52,700 nt of DNA from Gammaproteobacteria bacterium (GCA_024278135.1 JAJRTU010000033.1:1-52700), one strand, 5' to 3'. Positions 27,026 through 36,686 are shown, counted from the first letter of the stretch. Notes: generated by a model not told the origin, from the sequence alone. Program-made: numbers and translations.

Positions 27026-27907
27026 TTATTCGCCCAGACTGAATCTTGCAATGCTGCCCCTGGTGAAGGGTCGCGTGTCGAACGGTTCACCGTTAAACTC
27101 GACGCTGACGCCCTCGGCAAAACCCAGCAACATGTTAAAGGGGGCTGTGCCTTTGAGCGACAATTCCTGTCCCTGGCGGGCAATATTGACGTAGACTTTG
27201 TTTCCCATCGCATCGAAAATCTCGATCCAGGAGTCGGCTGTCAGGCGTAATATCAGCGTATCGGGACCTTCATTTTCTGTGGTGACAAGCAGGGGAGACT
27301 GAACTTCGTGATCGAGATCTGCCACGGCATCCTGCTGATTATCGGCTTCGGCCTGCTCGGTAGCAGCATCTTCCTCGGTGGTGGCTTCGACAGCGTGGAA
27401 GAAGGGTGATGAGGGGTGTTCAATCACTGTGATGGGGTAAGACAGGCCATAGGCGGCCTCCGCTTCACTCTCAGCCTCGTTCTGAGCAATAAAGTCCATA
27501 TTGTCGACGATGAAATTACTTTGCCACCAGGCCACCAGCAGGATCACCAGAGTCAGGCTGATAAGATAGGTAAATGCCTTGACCGGTTTGTCACTGCTGC
27601 TGGTTTGCGTGGGGTGTTTGATTTCGGGAATAATCTCCGGCGGTGCCGGCGCGCTGTTATTGTATGACGCGATAATTGCATCCGGGTCTGCTTCCAGTAT
27701 TTTGGCGTAACTGCGAAGATAGCCGCGAGCATAGGTTGCTGCTGACAGTATTTCGAAGTTGTTGTTCTCAATGGCCTCGATAATGCGTACTTCCAGGTTA
27801 AGTCGTGACGCGATGTCCTGCACAGATAAATTTTTCTGTTCGCGCAGATGTTTCAGTTGTTCCCCGGCTGAAATCAGGGTTTCCTCGGTCTGGGACGTAG
27901 ACATCAT
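27026..27907 (-). CDS. rodZ: Cytoskeleton protein RodZ
   Basis: Links MreB to the cell envelope and sets rod shape. The 293-residue protein has an N-terminal helix-turn-helix domain (LKHLREQKNLSVQDIASRLNL ... YARGYLRSYAKIL, about residues 18-80), a linker, one membrane helix near residue 115 (YLISLTLVILLVAWW) and a periplasmic C-terminal DUF4115 domain (LTADSWIEIFDAMG to the end). The ATG overlaps the pilF stop by one base (TGATG). Confidence 0.93.
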   Translation of the reverse strand: MMSTSQTEETLISAGEQLKHLREQKNLSVQDIASRLNLEVRIIEAIENNNFEILSAATYARGYLRSYAKILEADPDAIIASYNNSAPAPPEIIPEIKHPTQTSSSDKPVKAFTYLISLTLVILLVAWWQSNFIVDNMDFIAQNEAESEAEAAYGLSYPITVIEHPSSPFFHAVEATTEEDAATEQAEADNQQDAVADLDHEVQSPLLVTTENEGPDTLILRLTADSWIEIFDAMGNKVYVNIARQGQELSLKGTAPFNMLLGFAEGVSVEFNGEPFDTRPFTRGSIARFSLGE

Positions 27908-28677
27908 CAGCGAGTCGCCTCGGATTCCAGCAGTAATCCGGTTTCTCTGGAATCCGGGAAGTTGTTTTTCAGTGACAGGGTGTAACTGGAGAGGGCATCT
28001 TCGTCCCCCAGTTTCCTTTCAATTCTGATCCCCAGCCACAAACTGGCCGGTGTCGGCCGGGCGACAGCGAGGTAGCGCTGCAGGTAGGCACGGGCGGAAA
28101 GATAGTTTGCCTTATCCAGCGACAGTTGGGACATCTGCAGCAGTGCTGTGGGAATGGTTTTGTCAATATCCAGCGCCTGTCGAAAATACTTTTCCGCCGC
28201 CCGGGCACGGTCATTTTTACGGGCGCAGGTGCCGGCATTGGTGATGGCTATTTCCGGCGTTGTGTACAGGGGGTTTTCCGCCGCTCGCAGAAAGGTTTTC
28301 TCGGCTTCTTCGCTGCGGCCTACCTGACATAAAAATCGACCGTAATTGTTCATTGTACTCGAATCGCCGGGATCCAGTTTCAGTGCCTTTTTAAAGTTTT
28401 TTTCCGCATCATGCTTGCGTCCCAACTGCTGGTAAAGCAGTCCAAAGGCGTTATAGATACCGGAATATTTCGCATCAGCCGCCCGTGCCCGATTGAGTTT
28501 TTCCAGTGCTATTTCGTAGTCGCCACGACGCATGTATTCAATACCGAGCCTGAGGTTTGCTCGAGCCGCTTCATTGGTATCGGTGGCCGGACGCAGTTGG
28601 TTGTCTCTGCTCGGGGCCTGGTTGCAGGCACTGAGAACAGCTACAGTCAGCGCAATTATCAGTATTATTTTTTTCAT
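27907..28677 (-). CDS. pilF: Type IV pilus biogenesis lipoprotein PilF/PilW
   Basis: A TPR lipoprotein pilotin that helps the PilQ secretin multimerise in the outer membrane. The 256-residue precursor has lipobox LSAC with Cys18. About six TPR units follow, for example ANLRLGIEYMRRGDYEIALEKL and AFGLLYQQLGRKHDAEKNFKKAL. It overlaps rlmN by 4 bases. Its presence implies type IV pili in this organism, although no other pil gene is in the window apart from the pilin-like domain at 43192. Confidence 0.92.
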   Translation of the reverse strand: MKKIILIIALTVAVLSACNQAPSRDNQLRPATDTNEAARANLRLGIEYMRRGDYEIALEKLNRARAADAKYSGIYNAFGLLYQQLGRKHDAEKNFKKALKLDPGDSSTMNNYGRFLCQVGRSEEAEKTFLRAAENPLYTTPEIAITNAGTCARKNDRARAAEKYFRQALDIDKTIPTALLQMSQLSLDKANYLSARAYLQRYLAVARPTPASLWLGIRIERKLGDEDALSSYTLSLKNNFPDSRETGLLLESEATR

Positions 28678-29765
28678 TGCTGTTGAAATGCATGGCCCTG
28701 CTGTAATCGCCTGGCTCTGGCGATCACCTGTCCCACCAGTTGCCCGCAGGCAGCGTCAATGTCATCCCCTCTGGTTTTTCGTGTGATGGTTATTACCCCG
28801 TGTTGCATCAGTATATCGCGGAATTGATCAATAGTTTGTTTTGATGAACATTTATATTGGGAGCCCGGGAAAGGATTAAAGGGGATCAGATTTACCTTGG
28901 CGGGTACAGTGCTGAGTATGTTTACCAACTGCCGTGCATCCCTCTCGCTGTCGTTGATGCCATCAAGCATGACATATTCAAAGGTGATGGTGTCATTATC
29001 GCGTCGTTTGGTATAGCGCTGACAGGCGGCCATCAGCTCGCTTAAAGGATAGCGCCGGTTAATCGGGACCAGTTTATTCCTGGTGTCATCGTTTGCTGCG
29101 TGCAGGGATACGGCGAGGCTGACTCTGGTGGTTTCAGCCAGGCGATCAATGCCGGGGACAATACCGGCAGTACTCAGGGTCACGCGTTTTTGTGAGAGAT
29201 TGAAACCCAGATCATGTTTCATCAGCTCCATCGCCATAACCACATTATCAAAATTCAGCAGGGGTTCGCCCATACCCATCATGACGACATTGGTAATCAG
29301 GCGTTGTCGCTGCTGAAAACTGCCCAGCTCCAGATTGGCCAGCCAGAGCTGACCGATGATCTCGGAGACACTCAGGTTGCGATTAAAGCCCTGTTTCCCC
29401 GTGGAGCAGAAACTGCAATTCAAGGGACAACCAGCCTGGGAGGATATACACAGGGTGCCGCGATCTTTCTCCGGGATAAATACGGTTTCAATACAATTCA
29501 GCTCGTCTATACGCAGCAACCACTTACGAGTGCCGTCACGGGAGGTTTGCCGGGAAACCGGCGTCGGAATGGAAAAGGTCGTTTGTTCGGCGAGATGCTG
29601 CCGCAGATCTTTGCTGATGTCGGTCATTTTATCGAAATCGGTGATCCCCTGGTGGTAGATCCATTTCATGATCTGATCGGCACGATAAGGCTTTTCCTCC
29701 ATGCGTGTGAAAAACTCCCGCATAGCGTGCTGATTCATGTCAAAAAAATTGGTTACGGGGTTCAT
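28674..29765 (-). CDS. rlmN: Dual-specificity 23S rRNA/tRNA adenine-C2 methyltransferase RlmN
   Basis: Radical SAM enzyme methylating A2503 of 23S rRNA and A37 of some tRNAs. The 363-residue protein has the cluster motif CPLNCSFC (C-x3-C-x2-C), the upstream Cys in RGTLCISSQ and the C-terminal catalytic Cys in DIDAACGQL that carries the methyl group. GMGEPLLNFDNV and STAGIVPGI are also conserved. Downstream of ndk by 6 bases and coupled to pilF. Confidence 0.96.
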   Translation of the reverse strand: MNPVTNFFDMNQHAMREFFTRMEEKPYRADQIMKWIYHQGITDFDKMTDISKDLRQHLAEQTTFSIPTPVSRQTSRDGTRKWLLRIDELNCIETVFIPEKDRGTLCISSQAGCPLNCSFCSTGKQGFNRNLSVSEIIGQLWLANLELGSFQQRQRLITNVVMMGMGEPLLNFDNVVMAMELMKHDLGFNLSQKRVTLSTAGIVPGIDRLAETTRVSLAVSLHAANDDTRNKLVPINRRYPLSELMAACQRYTKRRDNDTITFEYVMLDGINDSERDARQLVNILSTVPAKVNLIPFNPFPGSQYKCSSKQTIDQFRDILMQHGVITITRKTRGDDIDAACGQLVGQVIARARRLQQGHAFQQQ

Positions 29766-29771
29766 ATCTGC

Positions 29772-30212
29772 TCACCGGGTTCGCGGGCAGATTTCCTCAG
29801 CGGAAAAGAAAAACGGGATTTCGCTTGCGGCCGTTTCCGGGGCGTCTGAACCATGTACCGCATTTTCGCCCTGATCGCCCTCGGCATCACAAAAATCAGC
29901 GCGAATGGTGCCCGGCTCCGCATCCTTTGGAAAAGTCGCGCCCATTAATTCACGGTTTTTTGCGATGGCGTTTTCGCCTTCGAGTACCTGGATCATAACC
30001 GGGCCGGAGGTCATCAAGTCCATCAACTCCTGATAGAAGGGGCGCTCCTTGTGTACGGCGTAGAATTCTGCAGCTTGCTCCTCACTGAGATGCTGCATTT
30101 TTGCAGCGATGATCTGAAGTCCGGCCTTTTCAAAGCGAGAGTAAATTTTGCCGATGACGTTTTTTGCAACGGCATCCGGTTTAATGATGGAAAGTGTGCG
30201 TTCTAGCGCCAT
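29772..30212 (-). CDS. ndk: Nucleoside diphosphate kinase
   Basis: Phosphorylates nucleoside diphosphates through a phosphohistidine. The 146-residue protein has [12 protein letters not shown] at the nucleotide site and the catalytic His at residue 120 in [12 protein letters not shown]. Compared with E. coli (His117) there is a short insertion just before it ([10 protein letters not shown]). First gene of the ndk-rlmN-pilF-rodZ-hisS-yfgM-bamB-der run. Confidence 0.96.
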   Translation of the reverse strand: MALERTLSIIKPDAVAKNVIGKIYSRFEKAGLQIIAAKMQHLSEEQAAEFYAVHKERPFYQELMDLMTSGPVMIQVLEGENAIAKNRELMGATFPKDAEPGTIRADFCDAEGDQGENAVHGSDAPETAASEIPFFFSAEEICPRTR

Positions 30213-30293
30213 ATAAACTGCTCCGTCAATATTTTGTGTGAGTGAATTCCGGCCGAATCAGAGATTTTGCCAATGTGTCAATAAGGTGGCGCG

Positions 30294-30322
30294 ATTATAC
30301 GTATTTATACCGATGGTTAAAA
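30294..30322 (-). promoter_or_regulatory. Candidate promoter of the ndk operon
   Basis: A perfect TATAAT (30294-30299, minus strand) lies about 80 bases before the ndk ATG, with a weak TTTTAA (30317-30322) 17 bases upstream. A TTGACA closer to the gene (30276-30281) has no good -10 partner. The 164-base gap 30213-30376 holds no gene. Confidence 0.35.
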
Positions 30323-30376
30323 CGTTCGCCGGGAAAATAACGCTATATGTGCGGGAAACAGCCGGTGAAGCCCGGA

Positions 30377-30718
30377 TTAACCCTTATTTTGATGCTGAAT
30401 CTGGATTTGATCGTTGTCGACTCTCACTGGATAAGTCGCCAGTGCTTCACGTGCGGGCGGGCTCAGTGCGGCACCCGTCCGGATACAAAACTCTGCCCCG
30501 TGTCGGGGACACATGATACGTGCACCGTGCACGATAAACCGGGCTTCCACGCCACAGCTCAACATACGCGAGCCATCATGACTGCAGGCATCCTCTACGG
30601 CAAAATACTCACCGTCCAGATTAAATACCGCGATGGTGTTGTTACCAACTTCAATGAAGTGTGATTGCCCCGGCCCCAGGTCTTTCCGGGCTATGACATC
30701 AATCCAGTCAGATTTCAT
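30377..30718 (-). CDS. Rieske 2Fe-2S ferredoxin-like protein
   Basis: A 113-residue single-domain Rieske protein. Ligands are seen as Cys45-x-His47 (ACSHDG) and Cys70-x2-His73 (CPRHGAEF). The fold opens with DLGPGQSHFIEVGNNTIAVF. It is soluble and resembles the small ferredoxins of ring-hydroxylating dioxygenases and the NirD type, but no oxygenase is nearby. It follows sufT by 46 bases on the same strand, so it is probably the last gene of the SUF transcript, as a client or an electron donor. Confidence 0.9.
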   Translation of the reverse strand: MKSDWIDVIARKDLGPGQSHFIEVGNNTIAVFNLDGEYFAVEDACSHDGSRMLSCGVEARFIVHGARIMCPRHGAEFCIRTGAALSPPAREALATYPVRVDNDQIQIQHQNKG

Positions 30719-30764
30719 CTAATTAACTGAAAAACAAGGAAATAAACCCTGTCGCGTAACAATA

Positions 30765-31325
30765 TCAGTAGAGACCAGACTCAAGTCGGGCCGCATCGGA
30801 CATCATTTCCATGCCCCAGGGCGGATCAAAGGTCAGTTCGACATTGACCTCGGTGACGGTGGGAATAGCAGCGACTTTCGACTGGACGTCTGCGGCCAGA
30901 AACTCCCCCATACCACAGCCGGGGGCCGTCAGCGTCATCAAAATATCCACTTTGTTGGTCTCATCTTCCAGCCGGGTAATCCTGCAATCGTAGATGAGGC
31001 CGAGTTCCACGACATTGATAGGGATCTCCGGGTCATAACAGGTGCGCATCTGTGCCCAGACCAGATCTTCATTGAGGGAGCCGTCGGCCTTTGTGGCGGA
31101 TGTCTTTATCAGTGCGTCATCGGGGATCTCGAATCCGAGCGCGTCCGCATCTTTGGCGCCAATCTGGGCCAGGTTGCCGTTCAAATTGATGGTGTAATTA
31201 CCGCCCAGTGCCTGGGTGATGAAAACAACACTGCCTGCGGGGACTTCTATACGTGTGCCATCGGGGATCAGTATGGCTTCACACTCGCGTTCGACCGTCA
31301 CCGGTTCATTCATTTGCGCTCTCAT
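30765..31325 (-). CDS. sufT: Fe-S cluster assembly protein SufT
   Basis: A 186-residue protein of the SufT family: an N-terminal segment of about 85 residues (ECEAILIPDGTRIEVPAGS ... GGNYTINLNG) is joined to a DUF59/MIP18 domain with the signatures CYDPEIPINVVELGLIY, MTLTAPGCGMG with its conserved Cys, and LTFDPPWGMEMMSD. SufT supports maturation of Fe-S proteins alongside the SUF scaffold. Its start overlaps the sufU stop by 4 bases. Confidence 0.93.
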   Translation of the reverse strand: MRAQMNEPVTVERECEAILIPDGTRIEVPAGSVVFITQALGGNYTINLNGNLAQIGAKDADALGFEIPDDALIKTSATKADGSLNEDLVWAQMRTCYDPEIPINVVELGLIYDCRITRLEDETNKVDILMTLTAPGCGMGEFLAADVQSKVAAIPTVTEVNVELTFDPPWGMEMMSDAARLESGLY

Positions 31326-31771
31326 TCCGTCGACACTGCCTCGTCATCGCCCAGCAGCGCGGCATGCAGCGTGTGCCAGCACAGCGTTGCGCATTTGACC
31401 CGGGTCGGGTATTCGCGGACGCCGGCGAGTGCGGCAAGCTTACCCAGTTTTTCCATATCGACATCCTCATCGTCTTTGGTGAGCAGGTTGTGGAAGTGAT
31501 TGAACAGTTTTTCCGCCTGTTCCGCAGATTTGCCTTTCATCGCATCGGTCATCAGCGAAGCCGAGGCCACGGAAATGGCGCAACCGGAACCATCGAAGCT
31601 GATGTCACTGATGTGATCATTGTCGATTTTCAAATACAGTGTCAGGCGATCACCGCACAGAGGATTAAAGCCTTCCAGTGTCCGGTCTGCATTTTCCAGT
31701 TTGCCGAAATTCCGTGGGCTGCGATTATGATCAACGATAACCTCCTGATACAGATCTCTTAAATCAAACAT
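31322..31771 (-). CDS. sufU: SufU, zinc-dependent sulfur-transfer protein for SufS
   Basis: A 149-residue IscU-like protein of the SufU type. Ligands are seen in NPLCGDRL, GSGCAIS and the insertion-bearing segment VREYPTRVKCATLCWHTL, which distinguishes SufU from IscU. SufU accepts persulfide from SufS by zinc-ligand swapping. This explains why no sufE is found in the operon. One-base overlap with sufS. Confidence 0.94.
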   Translation of the reverse strand: MFDLRDLYQEVIVDHNRSPRNFGKLENADRTLEGFNPLCGDRLTLYLKIDNDHISDISFDGSGCAISVASASLMTDAMKGKSAEQAEKLFNHFHNLLTKDDEDVDMEKLGKLAALAGVREYPTRVKCATLCWHTLHAALLGDDEAVSTE

Positions 31772-33018
31772 CAGCAGAAGACCTCCCTGGCATCGGCGAG
31801 AGCCGCCATAAGAATATCAATTTCTTCCCTGCTGTTGTAAAAGGCCAGGGATGCGCGGGCCGTTGCCGGTATCTTGAATCTGTCCATCACCGGCATGGCG
31901 CAATGATGACCCGTGCGAATGGCTATGCCCTCATGATCCAGAATCGTACCGAGGTCGTGGGGGTGCACTTTGTCCAGCACAAAGGAGAGTATGCCGGCCT
32001 TGTTACCGGCCGTACCGATCAGGCGTAAACCTTCGATATTCAGCGCGGCGCCGGTGGCGTATTCGAGCAACTCATGTTCGTAGCCGGCGATGGTGTCCAG
32101 CCCGATGGCGTTGACGTATTCAATGGCTGCACCCAGTCCGATCACGCCGGCGATGTTGGGTGTGCCTGCCTCGAACTTGTAAGGCAAGTCGTTGTACAGG
32201 GTCTTGTCAAAAGTCACCATTTTGATCATATCGCCGCCAGCCTGGTAGGGGGGCATGGCCTCCAGCAGCGCCTGTTTGCCGTAGAGTACGCCAACACCGG
32301 TAGGGCCATACAGTTTATGACTGGAAAAGGCATAGAAATCACAATCCAGCATCTGTACATCAATGACCGTATGGGGCGCGGCCTGGGCGCCGTCGATCAG
32401 GACAAGGGCCCCTTGCTGGTGAGCAAGTTCGACAATTTCTTTTACCGGGTTAATCGTGCCGAGGGCATTGGAAATATGGCCAACGGCGACCAGTTTTGTA
32501 CGCGGGTTCAACAGGTCACGATATTCATCCATGCACAGTTCACCGGCGTCATTGATGGGGATGACTTTAAGTTTGGCGCCGCTTTGTTCACACAGTAATT
32601 GCCAGGGAACGATATTGGAATGGTGTTCCATCCAGGAGATGATGATCTCGTCCCCAGGTTGAATATGCGTACGACCCCAGGTATTTGCCACCAGATTAAT
32701 AGCTTCGGTTGTTCCTTTTACAAATATGATTTCCTGATTCGAGGCCGCATTGACAAAAGACCGACAGGTATCACGCGCTGATTCATAGGCGGCAGTGGCT
32801 TCCTCACTGAGACTGTGTACACCACGGTGAATATTCGAATTGTATTCACGATAGTAGCGGTCCACTGTCTCAATGACCTGCACGGGTTTTTGTGAGGTAG
32901 CGGCATTGTCAAAATAGACCAGGGGTTTACCGCGTACTTCGCGCGCCAGTATCGGAAAATCCTGACGTATTTTTTCCAGATCAAAGGCAGGTGCGCTCAT
33001 TTCAGCCCGACTATTCAT
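31771..33018 (-). CDS. sufS: Cysteine desulfurase SufS
   Basis: PLP enzyme releasing sulfur from cysteine for cluster assembly. The 415-residue protein has the PLP Lys in FSSHKLYGPTGVGVLYG, the ATSQKP N-terminal motif, and the persulfide Cys in IRTGHHCAMPVM near residue 366, on the short loop typical of group II desulfurases. Start overlaps the end of sufD by 4 bases. Confidence 0.96.
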   Translation of the reverse strand: MNSRAEMSAPAFDLEKIRQDFPILAREVRGKPLVYFDNAATSQKPVQVIETVDRYYREYNSNIHRGVHSLSEEATAAYESARDTCRSFVNAASNQEIIFVKGTTEAINLVANTWGRTHIQPGDEIIISWMEHHSNIVPWQLLCEQSGAKLKVIPINDAGELCMDEYRDLLNPRTKLVAVGHISNALGTINPVKEIVELAHQQGALVLIDGAQAAPHTVIDVQMLDCDFYAFSSHKLYGPTGVGVLYGKQALLEAMPPYQAGGDMIKMVTFDKTLYNDLPYKFEAGTPNIAGVIGLGAAIEYVNAIGLDTIAGYEHELLEYATGAALNIEGLRLIGTAGNKAGILSFVLDKVHPHDLGTILDHEGIAIRTGHHCAMPVMDRFKIPATARASLAFYNSREEIDILMAALADAREVFC

Positions 33019-34343
33019 TGCATAAACTCCCTGATCAAGGCGGCGTCGGGCAAGCGTCCGACGATATTGTATTCCAGTCTTTCCCGAACCGGAGCAAAGC
33101 GAATACGTTTAATGACTTCATCGGCAAAGGCAAAGGTCAGCAGACTGCGGGCCGTGGTCTCATCAATGGCACGGGAACGTAAATAAAACAGCATATTATC
33201 ATCCAGTTGTCCGACCGTGGCACCATGACTGCATTTGACATCATCGGCATAGATCTCCAGCTCGGGTTTTGTATCGATTTCAGCATCATCCGACAGCAGC
33301 AGATTGGCATTGGCCTGTTGTGCGTCTGTCAACTGCGCATCTTTATGGACGACAACTTTGCCGTTAAATACGGCGTGTGCCCTGTCATCCAGTACGCCAC
33401 GATAGCTTTCTTCACTACGAGTATGTGACATGGTGTGATCAACGCGGGTATGGTTATCAACGTGTTGCTCTCCACCGGCCATGTACAGACCATTCAGCCC
33501 TACCCGGGCACCGGTCCCGGCCAGTGTGACGTCAATATCATTACGCACCAGCATCCCGCCGAGTGAAATAGAATGTGATTCAAGGTGGCTGTCCTGCTGA
33601 CATTGTGCATGCACATAAGCAATATGAAAACTCCTGATACTTTCCTGCTGCAGTTTGTAATGTTCAAGTCCGGCCGCTTCACCGCAGACGATCTCCGTCA
33701 CGGTATTAGTGCAATATTCTGCTTCATCCAGACCGATATAGGATTCTATTACTGTGGCCTTTGCACGGGTCCCCAGAACAATCAGATTGTGCGGATGGCT
33801 TATGTACGAGGCATGCTGATTACTGGAAATAAAGATCAGATGAAGCGGGTTTTTCAGTTTGACATCGGCCGACAGGTGAATAAAGGCTCCATCCGCCACA
33901 AAAGCGGTGTTAAGGGCGGCAAAACCATGTTTTTCCGGGCGAGCAAAGCGATTGATATGTGCTTCAATCATTTTTTGCTCTGTCTCATCGGCGTTTGCCA
34001 GCGAACAAACCGTCAGGCCATCGGCCGGCACCGGGTTTCGTGAAAGCGTTGATGAGTAATGTCCATTCACAAACACCAGTTCATGGCAGTTCATGTCGGC
34101 AAAACGAACGGCGTCCAGCTGCGCGTGATCAAGGTCATCAGCTCCTACATCAAGCGTGGTGAATTTGTGTTTCAGCAGAGAACGAACATCAGTGTATTTC
34201 CAGGCCTCATCTCTGCTGCCCGGAAAGCCGTTCTGCCCCAGCAGGCCGATGGCGGACTGGCGTTGTGGCCTGAGCCAGTTCCGTGAAGCTGCCTGAAATC
34301 GAGCGTGCTCGGAAAGATAATGTTTAACGGCAGACTGGGTCAT
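33015..34343 (-). CDS. sufD: Fe-S cluster assembly protein SufD
   Basis: Subunit of the SufBC2D scaffold. The 442-residue protein has the right-handed beta-helix core (YIGLDEAEYCTNTVTEIV, LGGMLVRNDIDVTLAGTGARVGLNGLY) and the C-terminal helical domain that binds SufC, including DDVKCSHGATVGQLDDNMLFYLRSRAI with the conserved His. N-terminal residues RDEAWKYTDV are typical. It overlaps both sufC and sufS by 4 bases. Confidence 0.95.
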   Translation of the reverse strand: MTQSAVKHYLSEHARFQAASRNWLRPQRQSAIGLLGQNGFPGSRDEAWKYTDVRSLLKHKFTTLDVGADDLDHAQLDAVRFADMNCHELVFVNGHYSSTLSRNPVPADGLTVCSLANADETEQKMIEAHINRFARPEKHGFAALNTAFVADGAFIHLSADVKLKNPLHLIFISSNQHASYISHPHNLIVLGTRAKATVIESYIGLDEAEYCTNTVTEIVCGEAAGLEHYKLQQESIRSFHIAYVHAQCQQDSHLESHSISLGGMLVRNDIDVTLAGTGARVGLNGLYMAGGEQHVDNHTRVDHTMSHTRSEESYRGVLDDRAHAVFNGKVVVHKDAQLTDAQQANANLLLSDDAEIDTKPELEIYADDVKCSHGATVGQLDDNMLFYLRSRAIDETTARSLLTFAFADEVIKRIRFAPVRERLEYNIVGRLPDAALIREFMQ

Positions 34344-35095
34344 GCTGCCGCGGCCTCTTTCATTACCTGCTCATAGCCCTCTTCTTCCAGTTGCAGGGCC
34401 AGCTCACGACCACCGGATTTGATAATGCGTCCTTCCGCCAGCACGTGTACGTGATCGGGAACGATATAGTTGAGCAGTCGCTGGTAGTGGGTTACCAGAA
34501 TGATGGAACGTTGTTCGTTGCGCAGACTGTTGACACCGTCCGCCACAATCTTCAGCGCGTCAATATCCAGACCGGAATCCGTTTCATCGAGTATGGCCAG
34601 TTTGGGTTCCAGCACCGCCATTTGAAAGATTTCATTACGCTTCTTCTCACCACCGGAAAAGCCCTCATTCACAGCCCGACTCATGAAGTCTTCCTTCATT
34701 TTCACCAGTTTAATCTTCTCACGCACCAGTGCCAGGAACTCAACCGCATCCAGCTCGGTTTCACCGCGGGATTTTCGAATGGCGTTGACGCCGGCCTTCA
34801 ATAAATAAATATTATTAACGCCGGGAATTTCCACGGGGTACTGGAAGGCCAGAAAGATGCCGGCGCAGGCGCGTTCTTCGGGCAGCATATCCAGCAGATT
34901 CCGCCCTTCATACTGGACAGTGCCGCCAGTCACGTCATAAGCGTCGCGACCGGCGAGGACATTGGCAAGCGTGCTTTTGCCGGAGCCGTTCGGCCCCATA
35001 ATTGCATGCACTTCACCGGCCCTGACTTCGAGGTCCAGACCATTGAGTATGGTTTTGCCCTCAATTCGGGCCTGTAAATTTTGAATACTGAGCAT
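34340..35095 (-). CDS. sufC: Fe-S cluster assembly ATPase SufC
   Basis: ABC-type ATPase of the SufBCD scaffold, 251 residues from ATG 35095 (MLSIQNLQAR). Walker A is GPNGSGKSTLANVLAG, the signature is GFSGGEKKRNEI and Walker B is AILDETDSGLDID, the SufC-specific form. A longer in-frame start upstream would add thirteen residues without family support. About 121 bases separate it from sufB, the only sizeable gap in the operon. Confidence 0.96.
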   Translation of the reverse strand: MLSIQNLQARIEGKTILNGLDLEVRAGEVHAIMGPNGSGKSTLANVLAGRDAYDVTGGTVQYEGRNLLDMLPEERACAGIFLAFQYPVEIPGVNNIYLLKAGVNAIRKSRGETELDAVEFLALVREKIKLVKMKEDFMSRAVNEGFSGGEKKRNEIFQMAVLEPKLAILDETDSGLDIDALKIVADGVNSLRNEQRSIILVTHYQRLLNYIVPDHVHVLAEGRIIKSGGRELALQLEEEGYEQVMKEAAAA

Positions 35096-35216
35096 AATAG
35101 TCCTGGTCAAAAATTGAATAAAAATATACGGCAACAGTTAAATGGAAAAAAGTCGTAAAAATATTATGGGTCCTGTCAAATCTTTCGAGAATGTTGTCCT
35201 CTGTACTCTGCTGTTC

Positions 35217-36665
35217 TTACCCGACTGCACCTTCCAGCGTTACACCCAGCAGTTTTTGTGCCTCTACTGCAAACTCCATGGGCAGTTCCCTGAATACATC
35301 TTTACAAAACCCGTTGACGATCATGTTCACGGCATCTTCCTCGGAGACGCCGCGCTGCCGGCAGTAAAACAATTGATCGTCGCCAATCTTTGATGTCGTC
35401 GCTTCATGTTCCACCTGGGCGCTGGCGTTCTTCGTTTCGATATAGGGGAAGGTGTGGGCACCACACTTGTCACCCATCAGCAGGGAATCACATTGGGTAT
35501 AGTTACGGGCACCATCAGCACTTCTGGATATCTTGACCAGTCCGCGATAGGTGTTTTGTGCGAAGCGGGCGGAAATCCCCTTGGAAATAATCGTGCTGCG
35601 TGTATTTTTGCCGATGTGGATCATCTTGGTGCCGGTGTCGGCCTGTTGATGATTATTGGTGACCGCGACCGAGTAAAACTCACCTACGGAGTGATCACCG
35701 CGCAGCAGGCAACTTGGATACTTCCAGGTGATGGCAGAACCGGTTTCCACCTGCGTCCAGGAAATCTTTGAATGGTGACCGCGACAGTCACCGCGTTTGG
35801 TCACAAAATTATAAATACCCCCCTTGCCGTTCTCATCGCCCGGATACCAGTTTTGTACGGTGGAGTATTTGATTTCGGCATTATCCATCGCCACCAGTTC
35901 CACTACGGCGGCATGCAACTGGTTCTCATCGCGCATCGGCGCCGTGCAGCCTCCCAGATAGCTGACGTGACTGCTTTCTTCGGCAACAATCAGGGTACGT
36001 TCGAACTGGCCGGTATTGGAGGCATTGATACGAAAGTAGGTGGACAGTTCCATCGGGCAACGCACGCCTTTCGGGATATAGCAAAAGGAACCGTCGGTGA
36101 ATACTGCCGAGTTCAGTGCCGAGAAAAAATTGTCGGCGGCAGGCACAACCGAACCGAGGTATTTTTTCACCAGTTCCGGGTGTTCCTGAACCGCCTCGGA
36201 GAAGGAACAGAAAATAACACCGGCTTCGGCCAGTTTGCTCTTGAACGTGGTCGCAACGGAGACACTGTCAAATACCGCATCAACGGCAACGCCAGCCAGC
36301 ATCTTTTGTTCATGCAGGGGGATACCGAGTTTTTCATAAGTCTCCAGCAGTTTCGGATCGACCTCATCCAGACTTTTCGGACCATCGTCTTTTGATTTGG
36401 GTGCGGAATAATAGGAAATGCTTTGATAGTCAATGGGTTTGTAACTGACATGTGCCCATTGCGGTTCTTCCATCTTCTGCCACAGGCGATAGGCCTTCAG
36501 CCGCCACTCCAGCAACCACAAGGGCTCGTTCTTTTTGTTGGAGATGAACGTGATCACCTCCTCACTCAGGCCGGGGGCAATGGTATCGCTGTCAATATCG
36601 GTAACGAAGCCGTGTTCGTATTCCTTGTCTACCAGCGATTCGACGTTTTCTGTATGGCTTGACAT
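35217..36665 (-). CDS. sufB: Fe-S cluster assembly protein SufB
   Basis: Main scaffold subunit of SufBC2D, 482 residues. The beta-helix core is seen in [27 protein letters not shown]-type segments (here [16 protein letters not shown]) and [19 protein letters not shown]; the C-terminal region holds [21 protein letters not shown] with the conserved Glu. [21 protein letters not shown] is typical of the N-terminal half. Preceded by the A-type carrier gene with a 21-base gap. Confidence 0.96.
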   Translation of the reverse strand: MSSHTENVESLVDKEYEHGFVTDIDSDTIAPGLSEEVITFISNKKNEPLWLLEWRLKAYRLWQKMEEPQWAHVSYKPIDYQSISYYSAPKSKDDGPKSLDEVDPKLLETYEKLGIPLHEQKMLAGVAVDAVFDSVSVATTFKSKLAEAGVIFCSFSEAVQEHPELVKKYLGSVVPAADNFFSALNSAVFTDGSFCYIPKGVRCPMELSTYFRINASNTGQFERTLIVAEESSHVSYLGGCTAPMRDENQLHAAVVELVAMDNAEIKYSTVQNWYPGDENGKGGIYNFVTKRGDCRGHHSKISWTQVETGSAITWKYPSCLLRGDHSVGEFYSVAVTNNHQQADTGTKMIHIGKNTRSTIISKGISARFAQNTYRGLVKISRSADGARNYTQCDSLLMGDKCGAHTFPYIETKNASAQVEHEATTSKIGDDQLFYCRQRGVSEEDAVNMIVNGFCKDVFRELPMEFAVEAQKLLGVTLEGAVG

Positions 36666-36686
36666 AAGTTTTTACTCGATCACCCT

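Noticed and set aside
35772-36395. A 207-codon plus-strand frame opposite sufB.
   Set aside because: Shadow of a strongly conserved gene with no family features of its own.
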